From Theristus sp. LFF4_11 (Eukaryota > Nematoda > Chromadorea > Monhysterida > Xyalidae): 64,000 bases of DNA. A model generated the notes under the pieces. That model saw only the letters and a list, made by a program, of their open reading frames with translations, did no database searches and was not told the origin of the DNA. Location of the stretch: positions 62,001 through 126,000 of the forward strand of contig JASANC010001276.1 in assembly GCA_030248135.1 (NCBI GenBank), read 5' to 3'. Numbering within the stretch: the stretch's first letter is position 1; each line of letters starts with the position of its first letter. The position numbers and the translations under genes were made by a program. This document shows, piece by piece, positions 33,471 to 45,511 of the stretch.

Positions 33471-34521
33471 TTTGCGTTGACGTTGGCGAAACTAATGTGA
33501 AACTTTGTAGGGTTTTTTCAGTTTGAGTTCTGGAGTTTTAAGGCGAGAAGCGATAGTTTCTTTTGTGTGCTGCAGGTGTGATTGGCTGCTTAGGTCAGTT
33601 TTATCAAAATCGACTCAAAATGCAACAGACCAGTTGAGTGACTAATTGAAATTTGATTCTGAGCATGATTCAATGCGCGGAAATCGGTTGAGCCTTTGGG
33701 AGGTTGCGGCGAATTTTTGTCTTCAATCTAACAAATCGGGTGATTTTTCTGCATTACGGTTGTTTGTTTGTTTGTTTACATGTATGTAACCAACCATGTC
33801 GGTTTGCTCATCACGTTCGCGTTATGTTCTTTTTCTGCACAACTATTTTTTTGTATTATTGTAAGTAAAATGCTAGCTTATCTCGGTATCTTTTGTTGTT
33901 TTCAACTTTCACTTTGAACTCAAATTGGGACTTTTCAGTCAAAACAGTATTCAAGTCGTCTTGGCAACCATTTCGAAATATGTAATTTCCAGCTGATTAG
34001 ACGCAAAAAGAAATTACTGATTGGCTGATAATTGCTTGGTGTTACGATTGTTGTTGGCCGTGTACGTCACTGGAAAACCGACTAGGTTTTGAATTCGGAA
34101 TCACCTTTTTCGTAAGTTCAGCTCCAAAAATAGACTGAACACAAAAAAAGACACGTTGTTTGTGCACATAGAGTCGAACTATCAGCTGATTGGTCCCAAA
34201 GCTGATCGAAGCTGGTCCCAAAATGAAATGAAAATGCAATAAAAATTTAGCTCAAGTCGCAATCGCAACTATAAAATCAATGCTTAAAAGCACGGTCCCG
34301 CGGTCCCCAAAAAAGAGCCGTTCATTAAAGCGATGGTGCACAAAAAAAGTGATTATATCTTTAAACTCCACTGAACTTACGAAATTGCTCTGTGGTACAC
34401 CACGCTCTCGTACGGGCAAACATGTTTGTGTCGAGAAAAAGGGGTAACCCCGCGCTGCATTCAGGTGTCGTCAGCAACGTATCCGGAGTAGCGACACGAA
34501 TAAAAAAACGCACGGCAGATC
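33471..34521. other. Intergenic RFC1 / receptor gene
   Basis: About 1.05 kb of AT-rich sequence between two plus-strand genes. Small fragments of the CAGTCGAACT family (GAGTCGAACTATCAGCTGAT at 34169) are visible; no gene is recognised. Confidence 0.6.
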
Positions 34522-37500
34522 ATGGCCGAGACGGCGCGTCAATGGATGGAGGGCGAGATGGCGCCGGGGCTGTGCATCCGCTACACGCGCTACACGTGCG
34601 ACGTCGCCACGTTGCTCTGGTTCACCGTCGGCTGCTTCTACGTCTACATCATGTTCGCCATATGGGCGGCGCGCGAGAAGTTCAACCGGGCGTTCATGTT
34701 GAGCGTCTATTCGTTGTTCTTCGCCGACTTCTTCGTGATCTTTGAGTGTACGTGGTGGTGACACACGGTGGATTTGATAAGAAACGGTGAAACAAACAAA
34801 CGGAATATGCGTGCGTCATCGTCAGTGACAAAAACGAAACAATTTGAATTGGGGAAACTGTGATCGTCTATGATATGCCCTATTCGCTTGAAACGTTTGC
34901 ATGATAGGTTTTTTTCAACCTGAATACATTAGTTTGACGCCAGTTAGCAATGATAATGCTAATTTTCTTCCTGAGTTTCTCAATAAAGATCTCAACGGAG
35001 TTATGTTGAGCTCAGCTGGACCAAATTTGTTGAGAAATTCGTTCGATGCATAATCGGTAAAACAAAACGTGCGTGCAACAACAATTTTCAGCGACTCTGA
35101 TGCTCGGCCGATTCTACTACATTTTGGGCACGCACTTCATGCCGATGTTCGTGGCGATTGTCAATAAATGTCAACCCGGCAAGCATTTTCGTCATTTTTT
35201 TGTCTGTCTGTTTTTCTCAACTTCGGTATACCAGTTATGGTGATGAACATTTCAGTTATGGCCAGTTGTTTCTAACTACAACGCACCCAACAAACAAACT
35301 TTCTCGTCATTTCAGTGCACGTCGCATGTCTTGCGTTGTGTCGCGTGCACTCCGTGTGGACGGTTGAAAAGATGGATTCGGTAAACGCAACCGCTTGTTG
35401 CTTGTAACATTTGATCAACAACGCTTCACCTTTGATCATTACATCGTGTGTGGTGTCAAAGAAACCATTCAGCGAACAACGGAAACCATTCCAATCAGTC
35501 TTGTATCTGCGTGTGAGATCTACCGAGGGAATTGCTGTTTTTTTCAGAGTCAAAACATAAAATTTCCAGAAACTCAACTGGGTGTTCACGAAGCGTGCCG
35601 TTACACTAACGTGGCTGGGCATCGTGACCGTGGTGGTGTGCAACGCTCTGTTTGACTGGACCATACTGTTCATGAACGAAGATGAGGGCTACGTGAATGG
35701 TTATATGCAGAATGACGCGTTCGCTACGTTCATGGTCGTTGTCAAGGTAAACGACACCGGCAGGGGCTGGTGGTGTAAGAAAACTAAAAGTAGAGAAGCA
35801 AAGTCTATATCGCGATTGCACGATAACTACCGTATTACCCCCAATAAACCCCCATGGGGGATTAATACGCCAGCGACTTTTAGGGGTGGGGGTTTATTGG
35901 TGGGGGGGGGATTATTGGTGGGGGGGGGGATTTATTTACAAAAAAATTCTGGGGGTGGGGGTTTGATGAAAAATGGCAAAAATACCTTGCATGGCAGGCA
36001 AGAAAGTTGCAGAAACTTCTACTTTTCACAGAGATTTCCTTTTGTAACAGCCTTTTGTAATGAAATTACCATTAATTCATCCCTTTGGGGCCTTTGGTAG
36101 CACAATTTCACCAATGTCACTGCATTCAGTCACTGAATTCGCTGGGTATGTGTTTCAAACAGGTTTCCAATTAACCCCCATGGGGGATTATTTGTGGGGA
36201 GGGGGGATTATTTGGAAACTGGTCGGGGGGGGTGGGGGTTTATTGGTGGGGGGGGGGGGTTTAATGGGGGTAATACGGGGCGTGATATATTTACACAGGG
36301 CGTGAGCATTGTCGCGGCGTTATCGCTGTACATCATGGCGGCTCTGCTCGTTCTTGGCATGCGTCGCAAGGTCGAGACGAAAAAGGAAAGTTCGTCGCCG
36401 TTTCGAAATGTTTGAAAATGAATTTGTTTTGATCATGAAATTTTTAGGAAATAGAAAAAAAAGCTGTTGTCGATGAGACTGAGAAAACGGCCGCTAAAAT
36501 CGCGGTCTTATTGTGAACATAATAAAACACGCGTTTCGGCAATCGTTTCTGTTGGTTCGTTTCCTCGTTGTGGTAGTCGCCGGTTCGGACCGCACCGCAC
36601 GGGACTGACGGTGTGGTCACTGATCGCACACATTATGGTGTGACAACGACATCAACAGAATCAGTTTTTACACAACGCAACTCATTTCGTTTCAAAACCA
36701 CAGAAAAGACGATAACGGTCGCGACAACGAATGGCGACGGCACAGCAGTGGCGCCGGCGAAAAAGAAGCCAACCAGAAAGGAGGCGCTGAAACGCGAGGT
36801 GAAAATACTCGCGCAGGGTGTCCTGATCACGTGCTGTCTGATTGTTGAGGCGATTTGCACCGGAATATTCATGTATCACATTCAGGCAAGTGGCGACTCT
36901 TAAAAAAACCTGAACCTTGATAACTTGGCTCATCAGCCAAGGACAGCTTTCCACCCGGAAACTAGAAACTTCACATAACAGTTCACGCCGAAACTAGAAA
37001 CTTCACATAACAGTTCACGCAACAATGCATTAAGTGACCAGAATTACTCAGTGTAAATGACCGTACTAAAGGAGCATTCGCGAAGCAGGAATCACACAGC
37101 TATTAGTGGTGAAACAGGTTTTTTTCGTTCATCTGGCAAAAGTCGCACAACCGACCACAGCTGCGATTCTGTTGTGTTCGCTTAATATGTTGAAAATGGC
37201 CCTCAGCGAACATGCACGAGCAAGGAAAAGCAAGCAAAAAAATGCACAAACAGAACATTCGTGACCTGGTGGTAGTGCGTTAGACTACAGCCGGTGCACG
37301 AGGGGGATCGAGCCCCGCCGAGGGGTGTCTAGGCACTTAATGACAGAGAAAACTCGATGGGCGCCCTACTCAATGGCGTTCTGTACGCTTCTCTGGGTTA
37401 GCCCTGGCTAAAAACATCGCCTAAAAATCACAACAACAACAACATTCAAAACCAGCCACCGTCAGCGCAACTGTGCATCCCTGGTTTCAGACGGATGAGA

Positions 37501-37670
37501 ACTGGATCATCTCCGCAGTGGACTGGCAGCCGACCGTTCAAATTGGTCTCGCCGTGAACTCGTGCTCGAATCCATTCTTGTATCTGGCGTTCGCGAAGGT
37601 CATCCGCGATTACGCGTTTTGGCGAACCAAGTGGAACTTCAAACGATGGTGGAAAATGGCGCCCATTTAG
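34522..37670 (+). CDS. Seven-transmembrane receptor (rhodopsin-like / nematode serpentine)
   Basis: Plasma-membrane G-protein-coupled-receptor-like protein of 345 aa. Exons 34522-34747, 35092-35169, 35316-35380, 35570-35746, 36299-36389, 36704-36889, 37456-37670, phases consistent. Seven hydrophobic segments are visible: TM1 LLWFTVGCFYVYIMFAIWA; TM2 FMLSVYSLFFADFFVIFES; TM3 FMPMFVAIVNKLHVACLAL; TM4 VTLTWLGIVTVVVCNALF; TM5 GVSIVAALSLYIMAALLVL; TM6 ILAQGVLITCCLIVEAIC; TM7 VQIGLAVNSCSNPFLYLAF. After TM3 the usual DRY is replaced by CRV, while TM7 keeps an NP-x-x-Y-like NPFLY. The third inner loop is Lys-rich. Two points are open: an alternative small exon at 36448-36504, and exon 6 ending either at A|GTGGCG (used here) or at a GC donor AG|GCAAGT four bases earlier. 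Ligand unknown. Confidence 0.85.
35830..36278. mobile_element. G/C-run MITE with CCGTATTACCCCC ends
   Basis: Inverted ends CCGTATTACCCCCA and TGGGGGTAATACGG. The inside has several GGGGGTTTATTGGTGGGG-like stretches and CCCCATGGGG palindromes. No clear target duplication. It lies in the intron between receptor exons 4 and 5; the plus strand has many long G runs that could form quadruplexes. Confidence 0.7.
37262..37432 (+). mobile_element. tRNA-derived SINE (copy 2)
   Basis: The best-preserved tRNA-like head of the family: CCTGGTGGTAGTGCGTTAG (box A) and GGGGATCGAGCCCC (box B), then the body GGCACTTAATGACAGAG and the tail AACATCGCCTAAAAATC. It lies in the last intron of the receptor gene, in host orientation. 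Confidence 0.8.
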
Positions 37671-38718
37671 GAGAGAACACGGATTGTTGTTGACAGAACG
37701 ATTGGAAGAGATTTGACTCATTGTTATGTTGCACATATGCACAAGCACAGCTGCACACACGTGCTGTGGCGACACGCACACGCTGATGTGTTATGTCGTG
37801 CGTGTGTTTAGGTGTCATATGACCAAACGCGTCGTCTCCAGGCTAGGACTTTACTGGCATTCTACATTTGTTAGGATCTGAATCAGTTATCACCCACCAA
37901 ATCAAATAATTTGGATATTTTAGACGACTTCATGTTTAGGGCAAACGCAGAATCACACACTCAACGGGATTTCAGGCTGATTATCTAGGCAAAAATGGGC
38001 AAGATTTCGGACTTCTCGGCTAATTTGTTTAACGCAACATTTAGGCGTGGCATTTTATAGCATAGCAGAGCTCATATTTTGGTGATCTTAAACTGCGATT
38101 GGCGTTGGATTCGAATGAATAAAAATATTTGCGTGCTATCATAAAACGAAAGATAAGAACCGGCCTTGCGATGGTTCATTTCAGAAAAGCAACAAGCATC
38201 AATGACTCAAGTTCGTCAACAACAGCAACAGAAATTGCTTTTCAGACAATAACAGAACTCAAAAACTGAACACAACAAAAATCTGGTATTGACCACATAG
38301 AAAACCATCTCTTGCCTGACATATCAACGTCCTAAGCGATTAAAAACAACAACAAACAAACAAAGAAACAGTCGTAACACACAATTTTTTTCACTATTTC
38401 AAAAGCCAGTTAATCAATCAGCGCTGCTTGAATCAAAAACAGCTAAAGTGTGTGTCTGAAACCCGTGCACTTTTCACGCCACGCGAATTCAGTCTGTCGC
38501 AAGTAAGAAGCAAACACACAGGCACTCGCGCACGATTACAGCGCAACAGAGTGTGCGTGTTTCGGATTGCTTTCGCGGACTGAGCAACGTTATGAACGGT
38601 TCTGAGAATTAGAGAAATGTGCACGTGCTTCAGATTTGGTCTCGGATACCACCAACTGTGTGGGTGTGTACGACTGTGAAACTCCGTCAGTAAAATCCAA
38701 AAGCCCTCCTAACGTTCA
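37671..38718. other. Intergenic receptor / RPL35 (convergent 3' ends)
   Basis: About 1 kb with no gene recognised. Both neighbours end here, so it should hold two 3' UTRs. No repeat boundary was defined. Confidence 0.6.
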
Positions 38719-39797
38719 TCACGCTTTCACCGCGTATTTTCGCATCGGCCAACAACGCAGCATCGCCTGCGCCTTGGGCGTCTTCAAACTGGACTCGTGT
38801 TTCGTCAGGCGCCGCCGAATGGCGCGCGTCTTCTTCGGACGCAAATCGAGTGGCTTGTACTTTTTGTTCTGAAAGTGCGGCGAAAAAACCGGTGAAATGA
38901 TAGTCGATTCCGTCATTCTTTCAAATAATTCAGCGAATCAATATTAGGGCCAGTGCACAGTTGCCAAGACCGTGGACCTAAACTAGAATTCAGCCAGAAA
39001 TTTATTGCACTCGACACTCGACTTGTATTTGAATGTTCGTAAAACATTCAATGCTGATCATTGGCTCCGAAACTGGCCTCCGGTTACATGTTTAGTATTT
39101 GTCAGAGACTCCGGTTTCTGGTATTGATGAAGGCACCAAAAACGTTGCACAGCGCGCGAACCGCACGCCACTTGTTTCATGCTGTGAAATTACTCCCGTA
39201 AAGCATAAACGTGCAAAAACACACGAAAACCTTGTAGAACTTTCGTAGCTCCTGCTTTTGCGTCTGATTCATCACGGTGAGCACACGGGCGATCGACTTG
39301 CGAACAATACGGCTAAAAAAGGAAAATGTTCGTACAACCGTTGGAAATTGGCAAGAAAATGGGAGAGCAGTCGAAAGACACGAGACGACGAGACATGAAC
39401 TGATAACTGAAACGTTGGTGCGGTCCAGTGAAAACGTTCCTCTTCCTTCAACCGCAAATAGACCATGCACACTTCAAGTAGTTCTGGGATGAGATCAGGT
39501 GAGAGTGGGACCTTTCCCTTTTTTGTATTTTATTTACCACACAGTTCAGACAAAAAAACGAAAGATTACATCGGTGTGCTGAGGAGCTTACGCTCACCAC
39601 GATTCGGAAACCCAAAGTACACGAATAACGAAAACACAAGTACAGCGTCTTGCTCACATTTTCGACAATTTATTGGCAGCGCCGCCGGTTACTTTCGCAA
39701 CCCGTAATGACGACAGCTCCTGCTTGAGCTCATCCAGCTGCTTCTGCAGTTCCTCTTTTTTCCGACCGCGCAGTTCGTGTGCTTTCACTCGGTGAGC
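38719..39797 (-). CDS. RPL35: Ribosomal protein L35 (uL29), 60S subunit
   Basis: Cytosolic large-subunit protein near the peptide exit tunnel. Exons (high to low) 39658-39797, 39231-39312, 38719-38868, phases consistent, giving 123 aa without the start Met (human 123 in total). Residues are nearly those of animal L35: [69 protein letters not shown] and the terminal [13 protein letters not shown]. The initiator Met must be on an upstream exon, as in many ribosomal protein genes. One possible ATG lies near 39850 before a 37-nt intron, but this is not secure. Confidence 0.96.
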
Positions 39798-40111
39798 CTG
39801 TAAATGGCACAGCCAATTTGCAAGTTGAATCGACTTCTTGCTTCATCATTCAAGAGCCAGCAATTCAGCTGCAGCTCGCTCACTCTCAGCAACTTGTTTG
39901 TATTGCTTTTGTTTATGAAGCTGTGTTTATGAATTCATAGTTGTTCAACAGCGTATCACTGATACTGTATTTGCATTAAAAAAATGATAAAAATTGGCCG
40001 GCCGGCTAGGGATTAAGAAATGTCACCTTGGCTACATCGGATTTTCCAATGCAGCCAGGGTAACATTTCGCCTCAAAATTTGAATTCCGAGCTGCACCGT
40101 CTGCAAGCGCT

Positions 40112-40600
40112 ACGATGTCTGGTTGCTGTTTCGTGTCGTGTCGTGGCGACGTCATCAGAATTGATCGAATTTCAAGCCGGTATGTTTACTTTCACTTGAG
40201 CTGGGGTTCAAGCAAATTTCGAGGGGAGTGTGGACTGTGGATGGTAGTGTCAGGTTTTGGGGGGTGGGTGGGGTGACCCTCTCCACCCCACGTCTTCGGT
40301 TGCTTCGGATTCTCTGATTGAATTAGCACAACTTTGATTTTCAAATTAAAAAAAACAGTTCAAACAAAAAAGACGATTTTTGCTTTTTTAACAACCCTAG
40401 TGCCTAGGCCGACCGGGCCGGATCGGAAACAGAAGGAGGAATACTAACTACACACAAATTTTTTTACCTTTTCGTGATGCATCATTATTAAAAGAAGTGC
40501 ATGTGCAGCAGCGGTGTGTGGCCCCTGCCTTACACAGGAAAGAAAAAATGCAAAAACCAAATTGATTATTTTCACCTTATCAAAAAGGCTTGGCTTAGGA
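40112..40600. repeat. Dispersed repeat related to 11797-12200
   Basis: Starts TGTCTGGTTGCTGTTTCGTG as at 11797 and has AGCCGGTATG, a CAACCCTAG junction at about 40386-40395, and AAAGGCTTGGCTTAGGATTAG (inverted relative to the 12.1-kb copy). Confidence 0.55.
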
Positions 40601-40649
40601 TTAGGTTTGGGAACCTACGACTCAAGAAAAAATCAGCCTCTGCTCTGAT

Positions 40650-40982
40650 TATAGTTGTTTCAGAGCTGGGGGCTTGGGGGCGATATACAGGGTGTTTCAA
40701 TAGTAGTGGGTAGGTGTTTGACGTGTTATTTCTCGAGTTGTGTTGAACCGTATTCAATAAAATTTTAGACAGTTGTTCAAGAAAGTTCAACTTAGATTTG
40801 TGCAAAATTTTAGGGAAATTCATTCACCTGCACATGAATGACAGAGAAAAACACAAAAATTTCAAAAATGGACCAGAAAATACCAGATCACGCGATACCA
40901 CCGGAAAACAAAGGACAACATTCAATGCAAACATTCAACAGAACACTTCAAAATGGGGGGGGCGCCCCCTCGAACAACTATG
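40650..40982. mobile_element. hAT-like MITE (copy C)
   Basis: Ends TATAGTTGTTTCAGAG and CTCGAACAACTATG, flanked by GCTCTGAT (40642-40649) and CCTCTGAT (40983-40990), a 7/8 match as target duplication. The interior differs from copies A and B. Confidence 0.75.
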
Positions 40983-41021
40983 CCTCTGATCAGAAATCAA
41001 AAAATCACTTTTAAGAATGTA

Positions 41022-41479
41022 CATAGTTGTTCCAGAGCCGACGGGTTGGGGGGGGGGCGATATAGATAGCTGGAGCAAATTTTTTAGATAGATAGATAGC
41101 TGGAAAAGTTTGGGGGGGGCGCGGGGGGGGCCATGTGACTTTGGGGGGGGGCGGTCAAAATTTTGAAATTGGATAGATAGATAGCTAAAACGCTAAAAAG
41201 CTATAAAAACAGCAAAATAATGCTTAAAGTATGCACAAAATCAAGTATAAACGCGTATTTTGCCTAAAATTCGCAAAATTTTAACGAATTTCGAGCAAAA
41301 ACGGTCAATTTTGGTCAAAAATTGACTTATTTTACATCTTCAAAGACAAAAATTTTCAGATAGATAGCTGGCTGAGAAAATTTTTTGCCGAAAAAACTTC
41401 TCTGATAGAGATAGATTCGAAAATTTTTTGGGGGGGGCCGCCCCCCCCCAGGCCCGCCCCCCCCCCTAGAACAACTATG
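41022..41479. mobile_element. hAT-like MITE with GATA repeats (copy B)
   Basis: 458 bp, ends CATAGTTGTTCCAGAG and CTAGAACAACTATG, perfect 8-bp target duplication AGAATGTA (41014-41021 and 41480-41487). The interior matches copy A (GATAGATAGATAGC, poly-G/poly-C blocks near the ends). Confidence 0.9.
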
Positions 41480-41741
41480 AGAATGTATTCAAATCCTTTC
41501 ACTTGCCATGTTTTATAAGGACGACGACGACGCCGGGGCCGGCCGAAGCAAGATTTTTAATTTCAGTTGCTGCAGTTGGAAAGCTTGTCCTTCTTCTGTT
41601 GCTGTTTGTTGTTATTCGATTACTGCCGCCCGCCCGCAAACGCAACCCAACTGAATTATTTGAGATTTTAAAATACAGAAACAAAATAAAAAAAGCGAAA
41701 AAAGAAAAAAGTTTTTAATTTTAATAACAGCGTTTAGGGCG

Positions 41742-41915
41742 ACTTTGTGACTTTGGGGGGGGCGGTCAAAAATTTTAAATTTGATAGATAGATAGCTAAA
41801 ACGCTAAAAAGTTGTAAAAACAGCAAAATAATGATTAAAATAGGCTAAAAATCAAGTATAAACGCGTAATTTACCTAAAATTAGCGATATTTTTAAGAAT
41901 TACGAGCAAAATTCG
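41742..41915. repeat. Internal fragment of the hAT-like MITE
   Basis: Matches the interior of copies A and B (GATAGATAGATAGCTAAAAC, CAGCAAAATAATG) without the terminal repeats. Confidence 0.75.
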
Positions 41916-42850
41916 GTATTCATCCCTTTTCACTTAATTTACGTGAGGATGCCGCTTCCGTCAAACTCGCCCGTTCTTGTTTACAGTTCTGCGGACATAT
42001 AATTGAATGTTGTTTAGATAATTTTTTTCTCTATCACACTCATCAGAACTCTCAAATCAAAACTAGAAAACGCTTGCCCACGCGTCTCCTGCTTGTTGTC
42101 TGAATGAAACAATGAAAAAATGCTTCTAATAATGTGTTTTTCTGCTTTCAGGCTTTGTTTCGGCCGTTCTATTTTCAGAGAATGTGTTTTGTCTGTGGAA
42201 TGGATCATGCTTGTGTGAACCGTAGATATCAAGATTACGCACAGCGACGTTTTGTTTTGTTTTGTATTTTTCGTACCAGTTTTGTTTGTGTTTGATCGTT
42301 ATTGGTAAGATGGTTTCAGTTCACTTTTTATTCCGTCTATTCCCTGAACGTTGTGACCTTGTGTGTACTGATCTCTGTCGCGCTGACATCAAATGTGATC
42401 AATATTCTGTTTTGTTTCAATTAAAATTTACATTTTACCACAATACATACTAGCCATTGTGACGAATGTTCGTGTTATTTGTGTAGTTTATTCGGATATC
42501 TTTGTTGGCATAGTTTTTCACACACGAATTACATGAGATTACGTGTTGCGTTTGGCATGATTTACTTGATCTTGAACTGTTTTGAACGATTAGGTAAATT
42601 TTTGTTTGAAACTCAGTATTTGCGTCGAGTTTTTTTGTGTCAGTGTTCACGTGGTTCTGTTCTGAGGTGATTGGTGAGACACATTTTGTTGAAACAGGAG
42701 CAGCTTGTTTTCGTTTTCGTCTTGCCCGTGGTCTCTTTTCTTTTGATGTCAACGTTTCGTGATGCAATGTTTATTAACTGATACATTATCTTAAAAAAAC
42801 CTCAATTATATTTTTAATATTTGCGCCGCTGTTAGCGGTAGAATAAAATT

Positions 42851-42885
42851 GAATGAATGAATGAATGAATGAATGAATGAAAAAT
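42851..42885. repeat. (GAAT)n microsatellite
   Basis: About eight perfect GAAT units directly next to a hAT MITE fragment. Confidence 0.9.
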
Positions 42886-43047
42886 AGTCAATTTTGGTTA
42901 AAAATTGACTTATTTTATGTCTTCGAAGACAAAATTTTTTAGATAGATAGCTGGCTGGCTGAGAAATTTTTTTCAGATAGATAATAGCTGAGCCGAAAAA
43001 AACCTGTCTGATAGAGATAGATTTGAAAATTTTTTGGGGGGGGGCGA
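42885..43047. repeat. 3' fragment of the hAT-like MITE
   Basis: Matches the right half of copies A and B (TCAATTTTGGT, GATAGATAGCTGGCTG, CTGTCTGATAGAG, then a G run). It is cut off by the CTAGGGTT element that begins at 43050. Confidence 0.7.
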
Positions 43048-43049
43048 CC

Positions 43050-44249
43050 CTAGGGTTGTTAAAAAAAACAAAAATCGTCATTTTTGTTTTTTTAAAGAGA
43101 AATTAAAAAAAAATTTTAAAAATCAAAGTTGTGCTAAATCAATTAGGGAGTTCGAAGAACCACATATGATATGCAAGCGCCTCCGGAACCTCCCGTATGG
43201 CGGACCTTTGGAGATTTTGTTTTGGTGACCTCAATTACCCCTTTTCCAAACCGTTACCATACCTCTTCTTCTTCTAGTGTTTTGACCCCCAAAACGTCAC
43301 TGATTGTCCCCAGCCCAAGTGAAAATACACATACCGGCTTGAAATTCGATCAATTCTGATGATGTGTCGCGACGGCAGGACACGAAACGGCAACCAGACA
43401 ACGTAACGCTTGCAAACGGAGCAGCTCGCTCGGACGCTCAAATTCAGATTGCAAGGCGAATCGTCACCTTATCTGCATCGGAAATGGTAAGCCAACCTTT
43501 GGGACGCTCAAAAACTTCATCGCAGATGTTGTTGAAGCCTGAAATCAGTCGGTAAAACGGTCTAAAATCGACCGCTAAAGGTTTTACGAGGTAATATCAA
43601 AGAAAATTTTTGTTGAACTTTCAAAAAATTGAGCTAAAATTGAGGTTTTCAGAGCATATTAGAGGAAAATTTTTCGAATTTTTTTTTTAAATCGGCATTT
43701 TTGTTTTTTTAATCACTTTTTTTGAAAAAACAAATTTTGGTTGGCCTGTCGTACTAAATCAAAGCACTGATGTTGGCAGACGTTGCCTAAACAAGCCTAA
43801 ACCAAAACCTAATCCTAAAGCCTAATTCCAAGCTAAACATAATCCTGACCTAAACCTAACCTAAGCCAAGCCTTTTCAAGAAGAAAGATGTTAGAACAAT
43901 TGCGTTTTGAACAAGTTCTTGTTGAGTGCGGAGCGTGTGCAGGCGCGCTAGTGGATCATGAGCACGAGCATGCCGATGCCCGTGCGCGTGCGCTTTAGGG
44001 TTGGCACGTTTTATGATATTAATAACTAGTTAGATGTTTCGGATCATCGCTAGCACGGACCTAAACAAAAAGACATGCCTTTTTAAGAAAACAAAAATGA
44101 AAATAACTGCGTTTTGAACGAGTTTATGTTGAGTGGGAGGTGTATGTGATATAAATAAATTGCGGGGCAGGTGCATATCATAATGAAGCTTTGCGGCGCT
44201 GTAGTAATGAAGCTTTAGGCAAATTTTGATTTTTGTTTAACAACCCTAG
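43050..44249. mobile_element. CTAGGGTTGTTAAA-ended element
   Basis: Starts CTAGGGTTGTTAAAAAAAAC and ends GTTTAACAACCCTAG. No coding capacity. Inside are an inverted piece of the 11797-12200 family, a segment shared with 59990-60180 and 61440-61560, and a telomere-like CCTAA block at 43795-43870. It appears to interrupt a hAT MITE fragment. Confidence 0.6.
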
Positions 44250-44640
44250 GCGGATTTGTATACATACTTAAAAGTGATTTTTTGATTTCTGATCAGTGGT
44301 TGCTTGCAATGAGTCGTTGTAGGTTCCTAATCCTAAACCTAATCCTAATCCTAAGCCAAGCCTTTTTATAAGGTGAAAATGATCAATTTAGTTTTTGCAT
44401 TTTTTTCTTTTCTGTGTTAAAGGGCAGGGGCCACCGCCACTGCACATGCACCTGTTTTAATAATGATGCATTACGCCCTAGGCGGCCCCCTCCCAGCCCC
44501 CTAGAACAACTATGCATGGTAACGGTTGCGGTTTGGAAAAGGGGTAAATGAGGTCACCAAAACAAAATCTGCAAAGTTCCGCCATACAGGAGTCATTCGA
44601 GAGGCGCTTGCATATAAAATGTGGTTCTTCGAACTCCCTG
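44250..44640. repeat. Dispersed repeat related to 11797-12200
   Basis: Shares TTTGTATACAT, GTAGGTTCCTAATCCTAAAC, GCATTTTTTTCTTTTCTGTG and AAGTTCCGCCATAC with the 12-kb copy, in rearranged order, with one hAT MITE end (CTAGAACAACTATG) at about 44501-44515. Confidence 0.6.
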
Positions 44641-45511
44641 ATTGATTTAGCCCAACTTTGATTTTTGAAATTCTGGGCCAAAAATCATCTAAGTCCTTTG
44701 CTCTGGACTGGAAGGTGTCTTAAACGCATTTTCAGAAGAAAGTACAGTTTTTTATGGTAAAATGTGCGTTCTTTTGATAAATTCGAACCCGTTTCGAACG
44801 CGATGCTGTTATGTATGATGTCATGTCTTTGAATTTTCTCAATTTCAGTTCCGTACTTCGTTTTGGTTTCAACTGTTCGTTTCAAAGTACAGGGTGGGCC
44901 ACAAAAATTACTAGATTTTGAATTGCTCTATCTCGTGTCTGGTTTGAGGTATAATGAGGTTTTAGGCCCGTTTAGCCGTCCGTAAAAAATTGCATCGGCA
45001 CGTCACGTCAAGTCTTCGTTTATGTAACAGTAAAAGAGCAGTCTGGTACGTCACGTGATCCGATGTCGGGTTTCAAAAACTCGCGCTCGTTTATGTCGAC
45101 AGTTTACAACCAGACAGGTGCGGATGCACAACCAGGTTCTCCCCAAAAAAACCGTGCGTTTTTGTCATTTGTTTGGTTTGGTTGTTTTTCATTGTGGAGT
45201 GGAGACATTGTCACTGCGACAGAAGTGCCAGCAGTTTGGTTTTTTTAGTGAGTTTTAGCCAGCCATCACCTGAACCCACTTAATAATACAACGGTTAGTT
45301 GACAACAAAGTAGCTGCCCGAGGAGAGTTGTGCAAATTTGTGAGACTTGAAATCATAGCAATCCACCGAACAACAAAGAAGTTGTCGCGTGTCAAAAAAG
45401 GCGAAATTTTTTCACCGTCATATTCTGAGACTAACCCTGGTCCCTGGCTGCCGTTGGCTGTGTGACCACCACGACCAAGACCGCAATTTTTGTGCACTCG
45501 CATTGTTGAAA

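Larger units (their letters stand above)
39798..45511. other. Intergenic transposon graveyard between RPL35 and the 45.5-kb ORF
   Basis: 5.7 kb without a recognised gene. It holds repeat pieces at 40112-40600, hAT MITE copies C and B with fragments at 41742-41915 and 42885-43047, a GAAT microsatellite, a CTAGGGTT-ended element at 43050-44249, telomere-like blocks and further pieces of the 11797-12200 family. A possible element end, ACAGGGTGGGCCAC, is at 44890. Confidence 0.7.

Noticed and set aside
35582..36100. Plus-strand 172-aa frame continuing past receptor exon 4
   Set aside because: Only the first part is receptor coding; beyond 35746 the frame runs through the G-rich MITE and is intron read-through.
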